Below are positions 47,427 through 56,631 of a stretch of 64,000 nt of DNA, piece by piece. The DNA is from Clostridiales bacterium Firm_16 (lineage in GTDB: Bacteria > Bacillota > Clostridia > Saccharofermentanales > Saccharofermentanaceae): NCBI GenBank assembly GCA_001604185.1, contig LVAV01000002.1, forward strand, positions 1 through 64,000, written 5' to 3'. Under the pieces are notes generated by a model, which ran no database searches, was not told the DNA's origin, and worked only from the letters and a program-made list of their open reading frames with translations. The translations under genes and the position numbers were made by a program. Within the stretch, counting starts at the first letter, position 1. Every line of letters begins with the position of its first letter.

Positions 47427-49385
47427 TCAGAAACGAGGTGTGTTTTTCTCATCCCATTCATAAACACGTCCGTCTTTCTGAACCTGCTTGATGAATCTGT
47501 CGGCTTCGCCGCCCAGTTCTTCGACGAGATCTGTATCGATGTTGTGTCCGCAGTTGGAGTACATTACCAGTTTGCAGTGCGGAAGTGCCTGCGCCGTGCG
47601 GAGCATGAGTTCCGGCGTGCTGATGGGATCATCGATGGCACCCAGGATCAGGGTCGGGGTTGAAATGGTGTGTAACATCTCTACCAGTTTCTCTTCTGTC
47701 TTATACTTCAGAAGCGGTCTGCCGTAATCGATGGCCTTCTCCCGCGGATCCGGTTCCGGATTCATGGCGATATGCATCGCACGGAGAGCACGTCTCTGCT
47801 CTCTTCTCGGGTCGTTGTCGATCGGCGGATCCATCGGCGGTGGTTCCTTGATGATCCCCGAAAGGACCATCTGACGGATAGACATGGCGCCTTCCTTGAG
47901 ACTGTGCGGTCCCGGTACACAGGCGATGAAGCCGGTAACACGTTCAGGTGAATTGAGCATGAGATGCCAGCCTACACCTGCTCCGTGGGACGCACCCATG
48001 TAGATGAACTTGTCGATGTGAAGCTTGTCTGCCACCTTGATGACGTCGCTTGCGAAAATATCGTACCAGGCTTCACCGTAATCTTCTTCAACGTATGAGG
48101 AAGGATAGAATCCGCGCAGCGTGATGCAGATGACGTGGTAGCCTTTTCCGGCGAGATACTGCTGCAATCCGAGGGGATAGAAGCCCATCTGAGCAGAGAG
48201 GATATAGTTGTCACCGGATCCGAATTCTTCGTAGCAGAGATCAATACCCGGCTCGATGTTGATCTGGTGGTACCAAAGCCGGCTCATCTTACGGAAATAA
48301 TCCGGTGCGAGATGGCTCTTATATTCTTCTTCCGTGTAGGTCGGATTCCAAGGTTCGATCTGGTCCTTCTCCAGCACGGTCTCCAGGACACTGTAGTAGG
48401 CTTTCTTGGCCTGGCAGCGGCCTTCGAAGAGGAGTGGATGACTGACTTCTTTTCTGAAATTGGTGAGCCAGGAATTCTCGTCCAGAAGATTCCAGAACGT
48501 GACCGAGGTGACATTGGCTTTGCCCTCATCCTTAGCCTTCACCAGTATCGTGAAAAGCTCTTTATACTTTTCTGCCAGGGCATTCATGGATTCTTCGGAG
48601 GCATCGGCATTGTGGATATCCAGCTCCGTGATCTGGATCTCCAGACCAGTCGCACCGAAAGCATAAAGTGTGTCTGCATAGTCAGAAAGACTGGTGTCCA
48701 TCAGGAGATGGGTCTGCATTCCGGCACCGTCGATCAGGTTCTTCTCCATAAGAGGCTTAAGGATCAGGTTGAGAATGCAGTCTCTCTTCCATGGCTCGAA
48801 AGTGTTGTAGTCGTTGTAGAACAGCTTCACACCCGGAGCGGCGTATTTTCTTGCGAATTCGAAGGCCTTGATGACGAAGTCTTCGCCGATGGTCTCGGTC
48901 CACAGGGACTTTCTCATGGCGCCTTCGTCAATGGCTTCGTTGACCACATCCCAGGCATAGATCTGATTCGGGTAATTCTCCTGTACGAAGGTCAGGACGC
49001 CCTTGATATAGTTCTCCAGTCTTGCGAGCATCTTGTCCCGATCTGCAAGACCTGCTGTTTCGTCATAGTTCTTGCAGAAGAACCACTTCGGTGTCTGGTT
49101 ATGCCAGACCAGTGTGTGGCCTCTCATGGGGATGCGGGTCTCTTTGGCAAAATCGAGATAGGGAGTAGCGAAATCGAAGCGAAGCTTCGGCTCCAGATCG
49201 TACTTGGCCGGGTCCTTGCAGTTGGCTTCGTTGTCGAGGGAAAACATAGGCTTCATGTCGTTCTCCACGGTGAAACTGTTGAACTGGTCAAGCAGGAAAT
49301 GCGTGTTGGCCGGTGTATCGAGGTTCATGCGCGAGATGGCCGCGCCGATCTTAAATCTGGATTCAAATGCGTTTTTTAGGTTCAT
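47427..49385 (-). CDS. GH10 xylanase fused to an alpha/beta-hydrolase (esterase) domain
   Basis: 652 residues, no signal peptide. Residues 1-345 form a GH10 barrel: WHNQTPKWF, acid/base Glu150 (WDVVNEA) and nucleophile Glu254 (ITELDIHN) in the usual order. A linker leads to an alpha/beta-hydrolase domain (about 370-640) with GASHG (Ser466), Asp585/586 and His614 (NCGHN). The product would cut xylo-oligosaccharides and remove an ester group within the cytoplasm. GGGAGG 9 bases upstream fixes the start. The esterase half is not similar to the Est1E-like enzyme at 22611. Confidence 0.9.
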   Translation of the reverse strand: MNLKNAFESRFKIGAAISRMNLDTPANTHFLLDQFNSFTVENDMKPMFSLDNEANCKDPAKYDLEPKLRFDFATPYLDFAKETRIPMRGHTLVWHNQTPKWFFCKNYDETAGLADRDKMLARLENYIKGVLTFVQENYPNQIYAWDVVNEAIDEGAMRKSLWTETIGEDFVIKAFEFARKYAAPGVKLFYNDYNTFEPWKRDCILNLILKPLMEKNLIDGAGMQTHLLMDTSLSDYADTLYAFGATGLEIQITELDIHNADASEESMNALAEKYKELFTILVKAKDEGKANVTSVTFWNLLDENSWLTNFRKEVSHPLLFEGRCQAKKAYYSVLETVLEKDQIEPWNPTYTEEEYKSHLAPDYFRKMSRLWYHQINIEPGIDLCYEEFGSGDNYILSAQMGFYPLGLQQYLAGKGYHVICITLRGFYPSSYVEEDYGEAWYDIFASDVIKVADKLHIDKFIYMGASHGAGVGWHLMLNSPERVTGFIACVPGPHSLKEGAMSIRQMVLSGIIKEPPPMDPPIDNDPRREQRRALRAMHIAMNPEPDPREKAIDYGRPLLKYKTEEKLVEMLHTISTPTLILGAIDDPISTPELMLRTAQALPHCKLVMYSNCGHNIDTDLVEELGGEADRFIKQVQKDGRVYEWDEKNTPRF

Positions 49386-49511
49386 GATGATGTCCTCCCG
49401 TTTGTGTCAGTAAAGATTGTAATCGAAAACAGGTGAAGAGGCAACGAACTGACAGTGTGGATCGGGTCTTCAAAATGTATACCAGCCGTGTAAATGCAGC
49501 GGGGGAACTTT

Positions 49512-49520
49512 TGCTATAAT
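49512..49520 (+). promoter_or_regulatory. Extended -10 promoter of the GNAT at 49557
   Basis: TGCTATAAT (TGnTATAAT) 37 bases before the ATG. The remaining 49386-49511 is the divergent leader of the GH10 gene with no clear dyad. Confidence 0.5.
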
Positions 49521-49556
49521 GTAAATCAATCGATATGGAAATGAGGGATGCACCTT

Positions 49557-49997
49557 ATGAATTCGAACTTTGTGATGACAGATACCATCTCCCCGGAGGA
49601 ATATATGGAAATGAGGAAGATCGTCGGCTGGCATGATTTTCCGGTCGAGCAGGCCGCGGAAGGACTGAAGAATTCATATAAATGGTGTATCCGAGAACAC
49701 GACCGGCCCATCGGTATGGCCAGAGTGGTCTGGGATCACGGATATGTGGTATATATCGCCGATGTCATCGTTCTTCCCGAGTACCAGGGACAGGGTCTGG
49801 GACGAGAACTGATGGAGACGATCCTGGCGTTCCTGCGCTCGCAGCTCAAGCCCGGATATCGGTTTATGGTGACTCTTATGTCTGCCAAAGGAAAGAATGA
49901 ATTCTATAAGAAGTTCGGATTTGTCGACCGGCCCAGCGAGCAGTTTGGTCCGGGCATGCACCAGTGGATGGAAAACGTGGAAACCGCTCAGCAGTGA
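49557..49997 (+). CDS. GNAT-family N-acetyltransferase
   Basis: 146 residues. ADVIVLPEYQGQGLGRELMETIL is a near-perfect motif A and GKNEFYKKFGFVDRPSEQFGPGMHQWM the conserved tail of a large Firmicute subgroup. The start at 49557 is preceded by AGGG at 9 bases; the ATG at 49548 is too close to it. Confidence 0.9.
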   Translation: MNSNFVMTDTISPEEYMEMRKIVGWHDFPVEQAAEGLKNSYKWCIREHDRPIGMARVVWDHGYVVYIADVIVLPEYQGQGLGRELMETILAFLRSQLKPGYRFMVTLMSAKGKNEFYKKFGFVDRPSEQFGPGMHQWMENVETAQQ

Positions 49998-50021
49998 TTT
50001 TGGTTGAGAAGGAGGCGCAGG

Positions 50022-51380
50022 ATGCAATTCTCCGTAACCGGCGAAGGTATTGTAGTAAAAAAAGGATTCAAGTCGAAACTGATTCCCTTCGACGCGATCC
50101 GGAGCATGGAGATCGATCTGGATAATGAATCTTCTTTCCGAACGCAGGACCGCGAAGAATTCACGGATAAACTGCTTGGATATAAACTGAGTCGTCCCGA
50201 AGTATATACGGCGATCGGGAAATATAACATCGCCTTCGTCGACCGTTGCCTGCAACAGTTCCACAAAAGATTCTACAAAGAAGAAGAGCTGGCGCCGCTT
50301 CTGGAGGAAGCGAGAAAGAATGCGCAGAAATATGCCGATGAGTATATCAAGGAGAACCTCGGCCGGGTGTACTCGGTGGAGGTCCTTCTGGATAAAGATT
50401 ACGAACATCACCTTCTATATTTCACCCTCCTGAAGGACGGGGAGATCTTGAACCTTTCCAAAGAGCTGAAAGTGCTTGGAGGAGCCAAAGTGCCCACGTC
50501 TTTCGACAGCCTGGAGATCACGGAACTGATCAAGTGGAATACAACCGCGAATGCCGGTCTCTACGGTGTCACAGATGAAGTGACCGATCCGGATGAATGC
50601 CAATATGAAATAGAGACGTCGATGAAGTCTTTCTGCGACCGGTTCAAGATCGAAGAGAAGAAAAGAAATATTCTGGAACAACCCACAGCACAGGTCGCGC
50701 CCAGACCGAAACCTGTACCGAAAGATCACCTCGTCCGGCGCTATTCAATATTCCTTCTCGGGCTTTTTATCGCATCGATGGGTGTTGCTTTTTCTACGGT
50801 GGCAGAACTCGGTACTTCCCCCGTTGCGTCGGTCCCCTACTCGGTTTCCCGGGTAAGCGATCTTCTGACCTTCGGCGGCTGGCTGAATCTTCTGAGTGTG
50901 ATCCAGATCACGGTGCAGATCATTCTTCTAAAGTCCAGATGCAACTGGCTGGAGATCACGGTCCAGACGATCCTGGCATTCGTATACGGCTATCTTACGA
51001 ACTTCTCCTGCTGGCTCCTGGAGGATATCCTTCTGGTGACCTACGGTGCGAAGCTTCTGTTTATGCTTCTGGGATGCATCATTCTCGCACTGGGCATCTG
51101 GGTGCAGTTCAAAGGCGGTGTGGCCATGCTTCCGGGGGAAGCCATGAACCGTGCCATCTCGCAGGTGACAGGGAAGAAATATGAGAACGTGAAGATTTTC
51201 TTCGACATCTTCTACATCACACTGGCCGCGATCATCTGTCTTGCGTTCCTCGGAAAGCTGGAGGGTGTCCGTGAAGGAAGTATCTTTGCCGCCGTACTGG
51301 TGGGCTTACTGATCAAGCTATATAACAAGATCTTCAACAAGCTGAAAGATAAAGTTACTGCTAAGGAAAAGAAGGAGTAA
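50022..51380 (+). CDS. Two-part membrane protein: unknown N-domain + YitT/YczE-like five-helix domain
   Basis: 452 residues. The first 235 residues are soluble (MQFSVTGEGIVVKKGFKSKLIPFDAIRSMEI looks PH-like; then helical and charged), ending in a Pro-rich hinge. From about 245 five TM helices follow with GLFIASMGVAFSTVAELGTSPVASVPYSVSR, the signature of YczE/DUF6198 membrane proteins, which have no known biochemical role. AAGGAGG precedes the ATG at 50022. The HAD gene begins 6 bases after the stop. Confidence 0.72.
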   Translation: MQFSVTGEGIVVKKGFKSKLIPFDAIRSMEIDLDNESSFRTQDREEFTDKLLGYKLSRPEVYTAIGKYNIAFVDRCLQQFHKRFYKEEELAPLLEEARKNAQKYADEYIKENLGRVYSVEVLLDKDYEHHLLYFTLLKDGEILNLSKELKVLGGAKVPTSFDSLEITELIKWNTTANAGLYGVTDEVTDPDECQYEIETSMKSFCDRFKIEEKKRNILEQPTAQVAPRPKPVPKDHLVRRYSIFLLGLFIASMGVAFSTVAELGTSPVASVPYSVSRVSDLLTFGGWLNLLSVIQITVQIILLKSRCNWLEITVQTILAFVYGYLTNFSCWLLEDILLVTYGAKLLFMLLGCIILALGIWVQFKGGVAMLPGEAMNRAISQVTGKKYENVKIFFDIFYITLAAIICLAFLGKLEGVREGSIFAAVLVGLLIKLYNKIFNKLKDKVTAKEKKE

Positions 51381-51386
51381 ACCGAC

Positions 51387-52208
51387 ATGGGTGAAAAAAC
51401 ACTTTATGTTTCTGATCTGGACGGGACGCTGATGCGTAACGATGAGACGCTTTCCGAGAACACAGTCCGGATCATTAATGAACTGGTGGAGAAAGGATTG
51501 TGTTTCACTTACGCGACGGCCCGGTCGGTGGAGAGTGCAAGACCCATTACCAGCGGACTGAAACTTCATCTCCCTGTGGTCACAAGAAACGGGGCGGTCC
51601 TGGCAGACAATGCCACGGGAAAACACATCAAGAAAGCCGTCTTTTCCGAAAGCGAAGTGGCGCTTCTGAAATCCCTTCTCACAGACATTCCGTACTGCGG
51701 ATATGTCTCCTGTTTTATCGGAAAGGAGATGATCCGAACCACGCTTCCGGGAAAGCACAGTGTGGGTCTTCAGGGTTATCTGGATTACTATAAAGACGAT
51801 CCCACCATGAAGCATGTCGGTTCCTACGACGAGATGTTCTGCGGTTTACCCGGCTACGTGACGTGCATCGGCGAGAAGGATGAGATCGAACCGATCTACG
51901 AGAGAGTCCGTGCCTACGATTGCTGGGAAAGCATGTTCCAGAGAGACACCTATCGGGACGAATACTGGCTGGAGATCTGCCCGAAGAACTGCACCAAAGC
52001 CAAGTCCCTTCTGAAACTGAAAGAAGACTATGGCTTTGACCGTCTCGTGGTTTTTGGAGATTCTCTGAATGACGTGTCGATGTTTAAGATCGCCGATGAA
52101 GCCTATGCGGTCGCCAATGCCCGTGATGAGTTAAAAGCACTGGCCACAGAAGTAATCGGTTATAATGAGGAAGACGCGGTAGCGCACTTCCTGAAAGATT
52201 TGATGTAA
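51387..52208 (+). CDS. HAD-family phosphatase, Cof type
   Basis: 273 residues. Motif I DLDGTLMRND (nucleophile Asp), motif II in TYATARS, motif III Lys near PKNCTKAKSL and motif IV VFGDSLNDVSMF. The C2B cap lies in the middle, as in Cof/YbiV sugar-phosphate phosphatases. Acts on phosphorylated sugars or flavin precursors in the cytoplasm; substrate unknown. GAAGGAG precedes the ATG. Confidence 0.92.
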   Translation: MGEKTLYVSDLDGTLMRNDETLSENTVRIINELVEKGLCFTYATARSVESARPITSGLKLHLPVVTRNGAVLADNATGKHIKKAVFSESEVALLKSLLTDIPYCGYVSCFIGKEMIRTTLPGKHSVGLQGYLDYYKDDPTMKHVGSYDEMFCGLPGYVTCIGEKDEIEPIYERVRAYDCWESMFQRDTYRDEYWLEICPKNCTKAKSLLKLKEDYGFDRLVVFGDSLNDVSMFKIADEAYAVANARDELKALATEVIGYNEEDAVAHFLKDLM

Positions 52209-52223
52209 GAAGGAGAGATGTAC

Positions 52224-52763
52224 ATGAAAGCACTTGTCATTAACTGTAGTCCTGTCCGTAACGGCGCCACCGCGGAGATCGTAAACATCGTTTCCGAGGA
52301 ATTGTCTTCCCGATATGAAGTGAGATCCGTCTGTATCGACGATTACAAATTTGAATATTGTAAGGGCTGCCGAAGCTGCCATAAAACAGCAGAATGTGTA
52401 CAGAGTGATGACGTGGATCTTCTCATGAATGAGTTTGAAACCGCAGATGTGATCGTATCTGTAGCGCCTTCCTACTGGGCAGATATCCCGGGCCAGTTTA
52501 AGGCTTTCATCGACAGATGCACACCCTGGTGCAATACCCACGAACCCCATAAGACGATTCCTTCCGGAAAGAAAGGCTACGCCATCGCACTTCGTACAGG
52601 ACCGAACATGAAGGAATGCGAAAGACTGATCTCGAGTATCGAACATTTCTACGGACACCTGGAGATCGAGTGCAGCGGTCATCTGGGACTTTGCTCAGTG
52701 GAGTGGAAAGAAGACGTGGCGCCGAGAAAAGACGAGATCCTGCAATTTGCTAAGAATATCTGA
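52224..52763 (+). CDS. NADPH-dependent FMN reductase / flavodoxin family protein
   Basis: 179 residues. KALVINCSPVRNGATAEI (FMN loop with Cys before Ser), CKGCRSCHKTAECVQSDD (Cys cluster) and VAPSYWADIPGQFKAFIDR (second loop). Third paralogue of this family in the window. GAAGGAG lies 8 bases before the ATG at 52224, better placed than the ATG at 52218. Between the HAD and P-loop genes, with short gaps. Confidence 0.82.
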   Translation: MKALVINCSPVRNGATAEIVNIVSEELSSRYEVRSVCIDDYKFEYCKGCRSCHKTAECVQSDDVDLLMNEFETADVIVSVAPSYWADIPGQFKAFIDRCTPWCNTHEPHKTIPSGKKGYAIALRTGPNMKECERLISSIEHFYGHLEIECSGHLGLCSVEWKEDVAPRKDEILQFAKNI

Positions 52764-52774
52764 AGGAGAAACAT

Positions 52775-53299
52775 ATGGTTATATTGATTACCGGTGCATC
52801 CCATACCGGGAAAACGGTTCTTGCGCAGAGAATGCTGGAGAAATATAAGTATCCCTATCTTTCGGTGGATCATCTTAAGATGGGTCTGATCCGAAGCGGA
52901 AACACAGAGCTGACTCCGATGGATGACGATAAACTGACAGACTATCTCTGGCCGATCGAGAGGGAGATGATCAAGACCGCGATCGAGAATAAGCAGAACA
53001 TGGTCGTCGAAGGATGCTATATTCCATTTGACTGGCGGAAGGAGCTCAGTGAGGAGTATCTTTCCGAGATTCGTTTTATCTGCCTGGCATTGAGCGATAC
53101 ATATATCGATTCGCATTTCGATGCCATCACTTCTCATGCCTCTGATGTCGAGAATCGGATGGATGATTCCGACTGCACGAAGGAATGGCTGATGAAGTGC
53201 AATCGGGAGTTTATCAAGGGCTTTTCAAATGCGGGTGAAAAGGTCACGCTGATCGAAGATGACTATGAGAAGACGATCGAATCATTGATCACGGAATGA
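52775..53299 (+). CDS. P-loop NTPase, kinase-like
   Basis: 174 residues. LITGASHTGKTVLAQRMLEKY is a Walker A (GASHTGKT), YLSVDHLKMGLIR the substrate-site Asp region, and MVVEGCYIPFDW a core strand typical of shikimate/gluconate-kinase-like folds (AAA_33 type). It phosphorylates a small molecule or acts as a nucleotide-dependent switch. AAGGAG precedes the ATG. The strong hairpin at 53339 ends the transcript. Confidence 0.77.
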   Translation: MVILITGASHTGKTVLAQRMLEKYKYPYLSVDHLKMGLIRSGNTELTPMDDDKLTDYLWPIEREMIKTAIENKQNMVVEGCYIPFDWRKELSEEYLSEIRFICLALSDTYIDSHFDAITSHASDVENRMDDSDCTKEWLMKCNREFIKGFSNAGEKVTLIEDDYEKTIESLITE

Positions 53300-53338
53300 G
53301 GGTACTGGAAAACCTCGGAACAACGTTGTAGAATAAAG

Positions 53339-53382
53339 AAAAGGCAAAGGCGCCGGATTTGGAGCTTTTGCCTTTTTGTTTT
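53339..53382 (+). terminator. Rho-independent terminator
   Basis: AAAAGGCAAAG (53339-53349) pairs with CTTTTGCCTTTT (53365-53376) and is followed by TGTTTT. It separates the P-loop gene from the PPDK-like gene. Confidence 0.82.
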
Positions 53383-53417
53383 GCGCAAAAGCGGGATCCG
53401 GCAGGGAGGAGTTCTTC

Positions 53418-55994
53418 ATGGCAGCTTTTGATCGAGTACTATCGGGAATCCCGCAGATGGACACACACTTTGACAACATACGTCTGGGCGACAACGTCGT
53501 GTGGCGTGTGGATAACCTGGAGCAGTTCAAGCTCTTCATGAAGCCTTACGTAAAGCAGGCGATCGCGGATGGCAGAAACCTGATCTACTTCCGCTTCGCG
53601 ACACACGAGCCACTCCTCGAGGAGCAGGAAGGGCTGAAGATCATTAACGTCGAACTGAACCACAGATTTGAGAACTTCACGGTAGAGATCCGAAAGCACA
53701 TCACACGTGAAGGACGCGACGCGTTCTATGTGTTCGACTGCCTGTCCGAGCTTCAGACAGCTTGGGCCACCGACCTCATGATGGGCAACTTTTTCCAGGT
53801 GACCTGCCCGTATCTTTTTATCCTCGACACCGTCGCTTTCTTCCCGCTGATCCGCGGAAAGCACTCGTTCCAGGCTATCGCGAAGATCCGTGATACCACC
53901 CAGCTTTTCCTGGATGTCTATGCTGACAATGAGAACGTCTATGTCAGACCGGATAAGGTTTGGAACCGTTATTCCGAGACCATGTTCCTGCCGCATCTTT
54001 ATGTTCCGAAAACCGGTGAATTCAAACCAATCCTAGACGGTGTTCTGGCCAGTCATTTCTACCAGGTACTGGGAAACAATGCTTCGTCTGCAGACCGTGG
54101 AAACATGGACAGCTGGGACCGTTTCTTCAACATGACTGAGATGATGTACGAGAACGGCATGGACGTGACCGAGCAGTGCCATCGTATGTGCAACATCATG
54201 CTGTCCAGAGATGAACGTATCCGCGAGATGATCAAGGTAAACTTTACACCGAAGGATTATTTAGCCGTGAAAAAGAGAATGATCGGTACCGGCATGATCG
54301 GCGGTAAAGCAACCGGTATGCTCCTTGCGCGTAAGATCGTCGAGAACAAGTGCCCGGAGATCTATTCGAAATTCGAGCCGCATGACTCCTTCTATATCGG
54401 TTCGGACGTGTTTTATTCCTTTATCGTGGAAAACAAATTCTGGGATCTTCGTATCCGTCAGAGAAGTGAAGACGAATACTTCTCCCTTGCCGATGAATTC
54501 GCCGAAAGACTCCATACCGGTAAGTTCAGCAGAGAGATGGAAGAGCAGCTGGTGAAACTTCTGGAATACTACGGACAGGATCCGATCATTGTGCGTTCCA
54601 GTTCCATTCTGGAAGATGGCTTCGGTAATGCTTTTGCCGGGAAATACGAGTCCGTATTCTGTTCCAATTCAGGAGACATGGATCAGCGCCTCGAAGAACT
54701 GGAGAATGCGATCCGAACAGTGTATGCCAGTACCATGAGTAAATCTGCACTGGATTATCGAAGCAGACGTGGCCTGCAGAAACGAGATGAGCAGATGGCG
54801 CTTCTGGTAATGCGTGTGTCCGGTTCGTACTATGGAGAATTCTATATGCCTTGTGTGGCGGGTGTCGGCTATTCATACAGTCCGTATCGTTTCATGGTTG
54901 ATCTGGATCCGAATGCAGGTATGCTGCGTCTTGTCATGGGCCTCGGTACTTCTGCCGTAGACCGTACTGAAGGCTCGTATCCGAGACTTGTAAGCCTGGA
55001 TAAACCGAAAGCCCAGCCCATGAAGGATTCGGTGGAGAAACACCAGCATTCTCAGAGAAAAATGGAACTCATGAACCGTACTTCGAGGCAGCTCGAACAG
55101 GTCGATCCGGATAAGGTGAAACCCTTCCTGCCGGAATTTATGAAGAGACTTCTTTTCGAACACGATACCATCACGGAAAGGATGTTCCGGGAGAGAGGAC
55201 AGGCAAGAGATATCGAGTTTGTTTCCTGCAAGGGCATCGTGGATAAAGAGGAGCTCATGAAGCAGATGCAGCAGATCCTCCATGCGATCCAGACGGAGTA
55301 CAACTATCCTGTTGATACGGAATTCACGATCAACCTTTCTGAGGATGGGGATTACGTGATCAACCTTCTGCAGTGCCGGCCGCTTCAGGTCTATCAGGAT
55401 GCAGAAGAACTGGCGCTTCCGGAGGATGTGGAGAAGGAGAAGATCCTCTTTGAATGCCATGGTTCTTCCATGGGGCTGTCCCGTATGGAGAAACTGGACA
55501 TGGTCGTGTCCATCGATCCGGTGAAGTACTATAACATGCCGTATAAGGATAAATACCGAGTGGGAAATGCATTGGGATCGGTCAACTGGGCCATGCGAGG
55601 GAAGAATAAGAAGATGCTTCTTCTGACACCGGGGCGCATCGGCACCTCATCCCCGGAGCTCGGAGTACCAGCGCTTTTCTCGGATATAAGTGAATTCGAA
55701 TGCATCTGCGAAATCGCGGATTCAAGAGCCGGTTATAACCCTGAGCTTTCGTACGGCAGCCACTTCTTCCAGGATCTGGTGGAAGCGGGCATCCTCTATA
55801 ACGCACTTTTCGAGAATGAGAAGACCCGTGTTTTCAATCCGGAGATCATAGACGGACTGCCGAATCTTCTTACAGATTTTGATCCGAAGGCGGAGGAACT
55901 TTCGGACATCATCCGGGTCTACGATGTATCGGAGAAGAATCTTCGTCTGTGCAATGACATGAAGAAGGAAAGGATCCTCTGTTTTATGAAATGA
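53418..55994 (+). CDS. PEP/pyruvate-binding domain protein lacking a recognisable phosphohistidine domain
   Basis: 858 residues. The middle (about 290-420) is a PPDK_N/PpsA ATP-grasp: GGKATGMLLARK near 296 and IIVRSSSILEDGFGNAFAGKY near 391, with YGEFYMPCVAGVGYSYSPYRF and the closing LLQCRPLQVY. The N-terminal 220 residues have a degenerate RecA/KaiC-like look (FYVFDCLSEL, LFILDTVAF, then HSFQAIAKIRDTTQLF) without a Walker A. The C-terminus has RIGTSSPELGVPALF where the swivelling domain normally has GGRTSH, so the catalytic His is absent. GGGAGGAG precedes the ATG at 53418. Role unknown; perhaps ATP-dependent but not making PEP. Confidence 0.78.
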   Translation: MAAFDRVLSGIPQMDTHFDNIRLGDNVVWRVDNLEQFKLFMKPYVKQAIADGRNLIYFRFATHEPLLEEQEGLKIINVELNHRFENFTVEIRKHITREGRDAFYVFDCLSELQTAWATDLMMGNFFQVTCPYLFILDTVAFFPLIRGKHSFQAIAKIRDTTQLFLDVYADNENVYVRPDKVWNRYSETMFLPHLYVPKTGEFKPILDGVLASHFYQVLGNNASSADRGNMDSWDRFFNMTEMMYENGMDVTEQCHRMCNIMLSRDERIREMIKVNFTPKDYLAVKKRMIGTGMIGGKATGMLLARKIVENKCPEIYSKFEPHDSFYIGSDVFYSFIVENKFWDLRIRQRSEDEYFSLADEFAERLHTGKFSREMEEQLVKLLEYYGQDPIIVRSSSILEDGFGNAFAGKYESVFCSNSGDMDQRLEELENAIRTVYASTMSKSALDYRSRRGLQKRDEQMALLVMRVSGSYYGEFYMPCVAGVGYSYSPYRFMVDLDPNAGMLRLVMGLGTSAVDRTEGSYPRLVSLDKPKAQPMKDSVEKHQHSQRKMELMNRTSRQLEQVDPDKVKPFLPEFMKRLLFEHDTITERMFRERGQARDIEFVSCKGIVDKEELMKQMQQILHAIQTEYNYPVDTEFTINLSEDGDYVINLLQCRPLQVYQDAEELALPEDVEKEKILFECHGSSMGLSRMEKLDMVVSIDPVKYYNMPYKDKYRVGNALGSVNWAMRGKNKKMLLLTPGRIGTSSPELGVPALFSDISEFECICEIADSRAGYNPELSYGSHFFQDLVEAGILYNALFENEKTRVFNPEIIDGLPNLLTDFDPKAEELSDIIRVYDVSEKNLRLCNDMKKERILCFMK

Positions 55995-56054
55995 TCCTGT
56001 GACGAAGGCTGAACTGTTGGCGAATTAAAATGGCTATTCTTCGAAATACGCAGG

Positions 56055-56084
56055 TTGAAAGCGACATGTTTATAGTGCTAAAGT
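56055..56084 (+). promoter_or_regulatory. Sigma-A promoter of the 56117 gene
   Basis: TTGAAA (56055-56060), 18-base spacer, TAAAGT (56079-56084). Confidence 0.45.
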
Positions 56085-56116
56085 AGTGTTGCATGTTTTT
56101 TAGGAGGTATTTGAGA

Positions 56117-56614
56117 ATGGGGTTTTTGGATAATTTCAAATCAGCGATGGCAGCGGCGAAGGACGCAGCGAATGCCAATATCGAGAGACAGCGTGCCGAA
56201 CAGCAGAAGCAACAGCCGATGGCCAGAACGGCAGCAGGACGTCCGGTCCATGCGAGACCGCAGAGCCGTCTTCCGGAAGGCGTGGTTGCCGTGAAGATGA
56301 ATCCGGAAGAACCCTTCGATCTGGGCACCAACGCACAAGGCCAGAATGTGAAGGTCGTAGCTAATGGTCTGATCCATGCGAAGCCGATGGGTATGAGTTC
56401 CCTGGATGCAGAGGGGCAGAAGCAGGAGATCAGAACGATTGCCCGTGAGGTTCTCCAGAGAGAGATGGTTCCGCAGATCAATTCTATGGGAGATCTCAAG
56501 TTCCTGATGCTCTTCGCTAACCGGATGAATCAGGTGATCGTTGCGGAATTGAATGCGCATGGTTACCAGGCAATCTTCAAACTGCCGTTGATGATCCGAC
56601 CGGTCCAGCAGTAA
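56117..56614 (+). CDS. Hypothetical protein, 165 residues
   Basis: 165 residues. Starts with an amphipathic MGFLDNFKSAMAAAKDAANANIERQRAEQQKQQ helix (coiled-coil-like, Ala/Gln-rich), a Pro/Arg linker, then a compact domain (VVAVKMNPEEPFDLGTNAQGQNVKVVANG) and a Met-rich C-terminus. The MGFLDxFK start is common in membrane- or shell-associated clostridial proteins. TAGGAGG precedes the ATG. No family identified. The racemase-like gene follows in 17 bases. Confidence 0.65.
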   Translation: MGFLDNFKSAMAAAKDAANANIERQRAEQQKQQPMARTAAGRPVHARPQSRLPEGVVAVKMNPEEPFDLGTNAQGQNVKVVANGLIHAKPMGMSSLDAEGQKQEIRTIAREVLQREMVPQINSMGDLKFLMLFANRMNQVIVAELNAHGYQAIFKLPLMIRPVQQ

Positions 56615-56631
56615 TCGAGTAAAGGAAAGCT

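Noticed and set aside
48135-49379. Plus-strand frame opposite the GH10 fusion
   Set aside because: Sense frame has complete catalytic motifs; the antisense product matches nothing and lacks a ribosome site.
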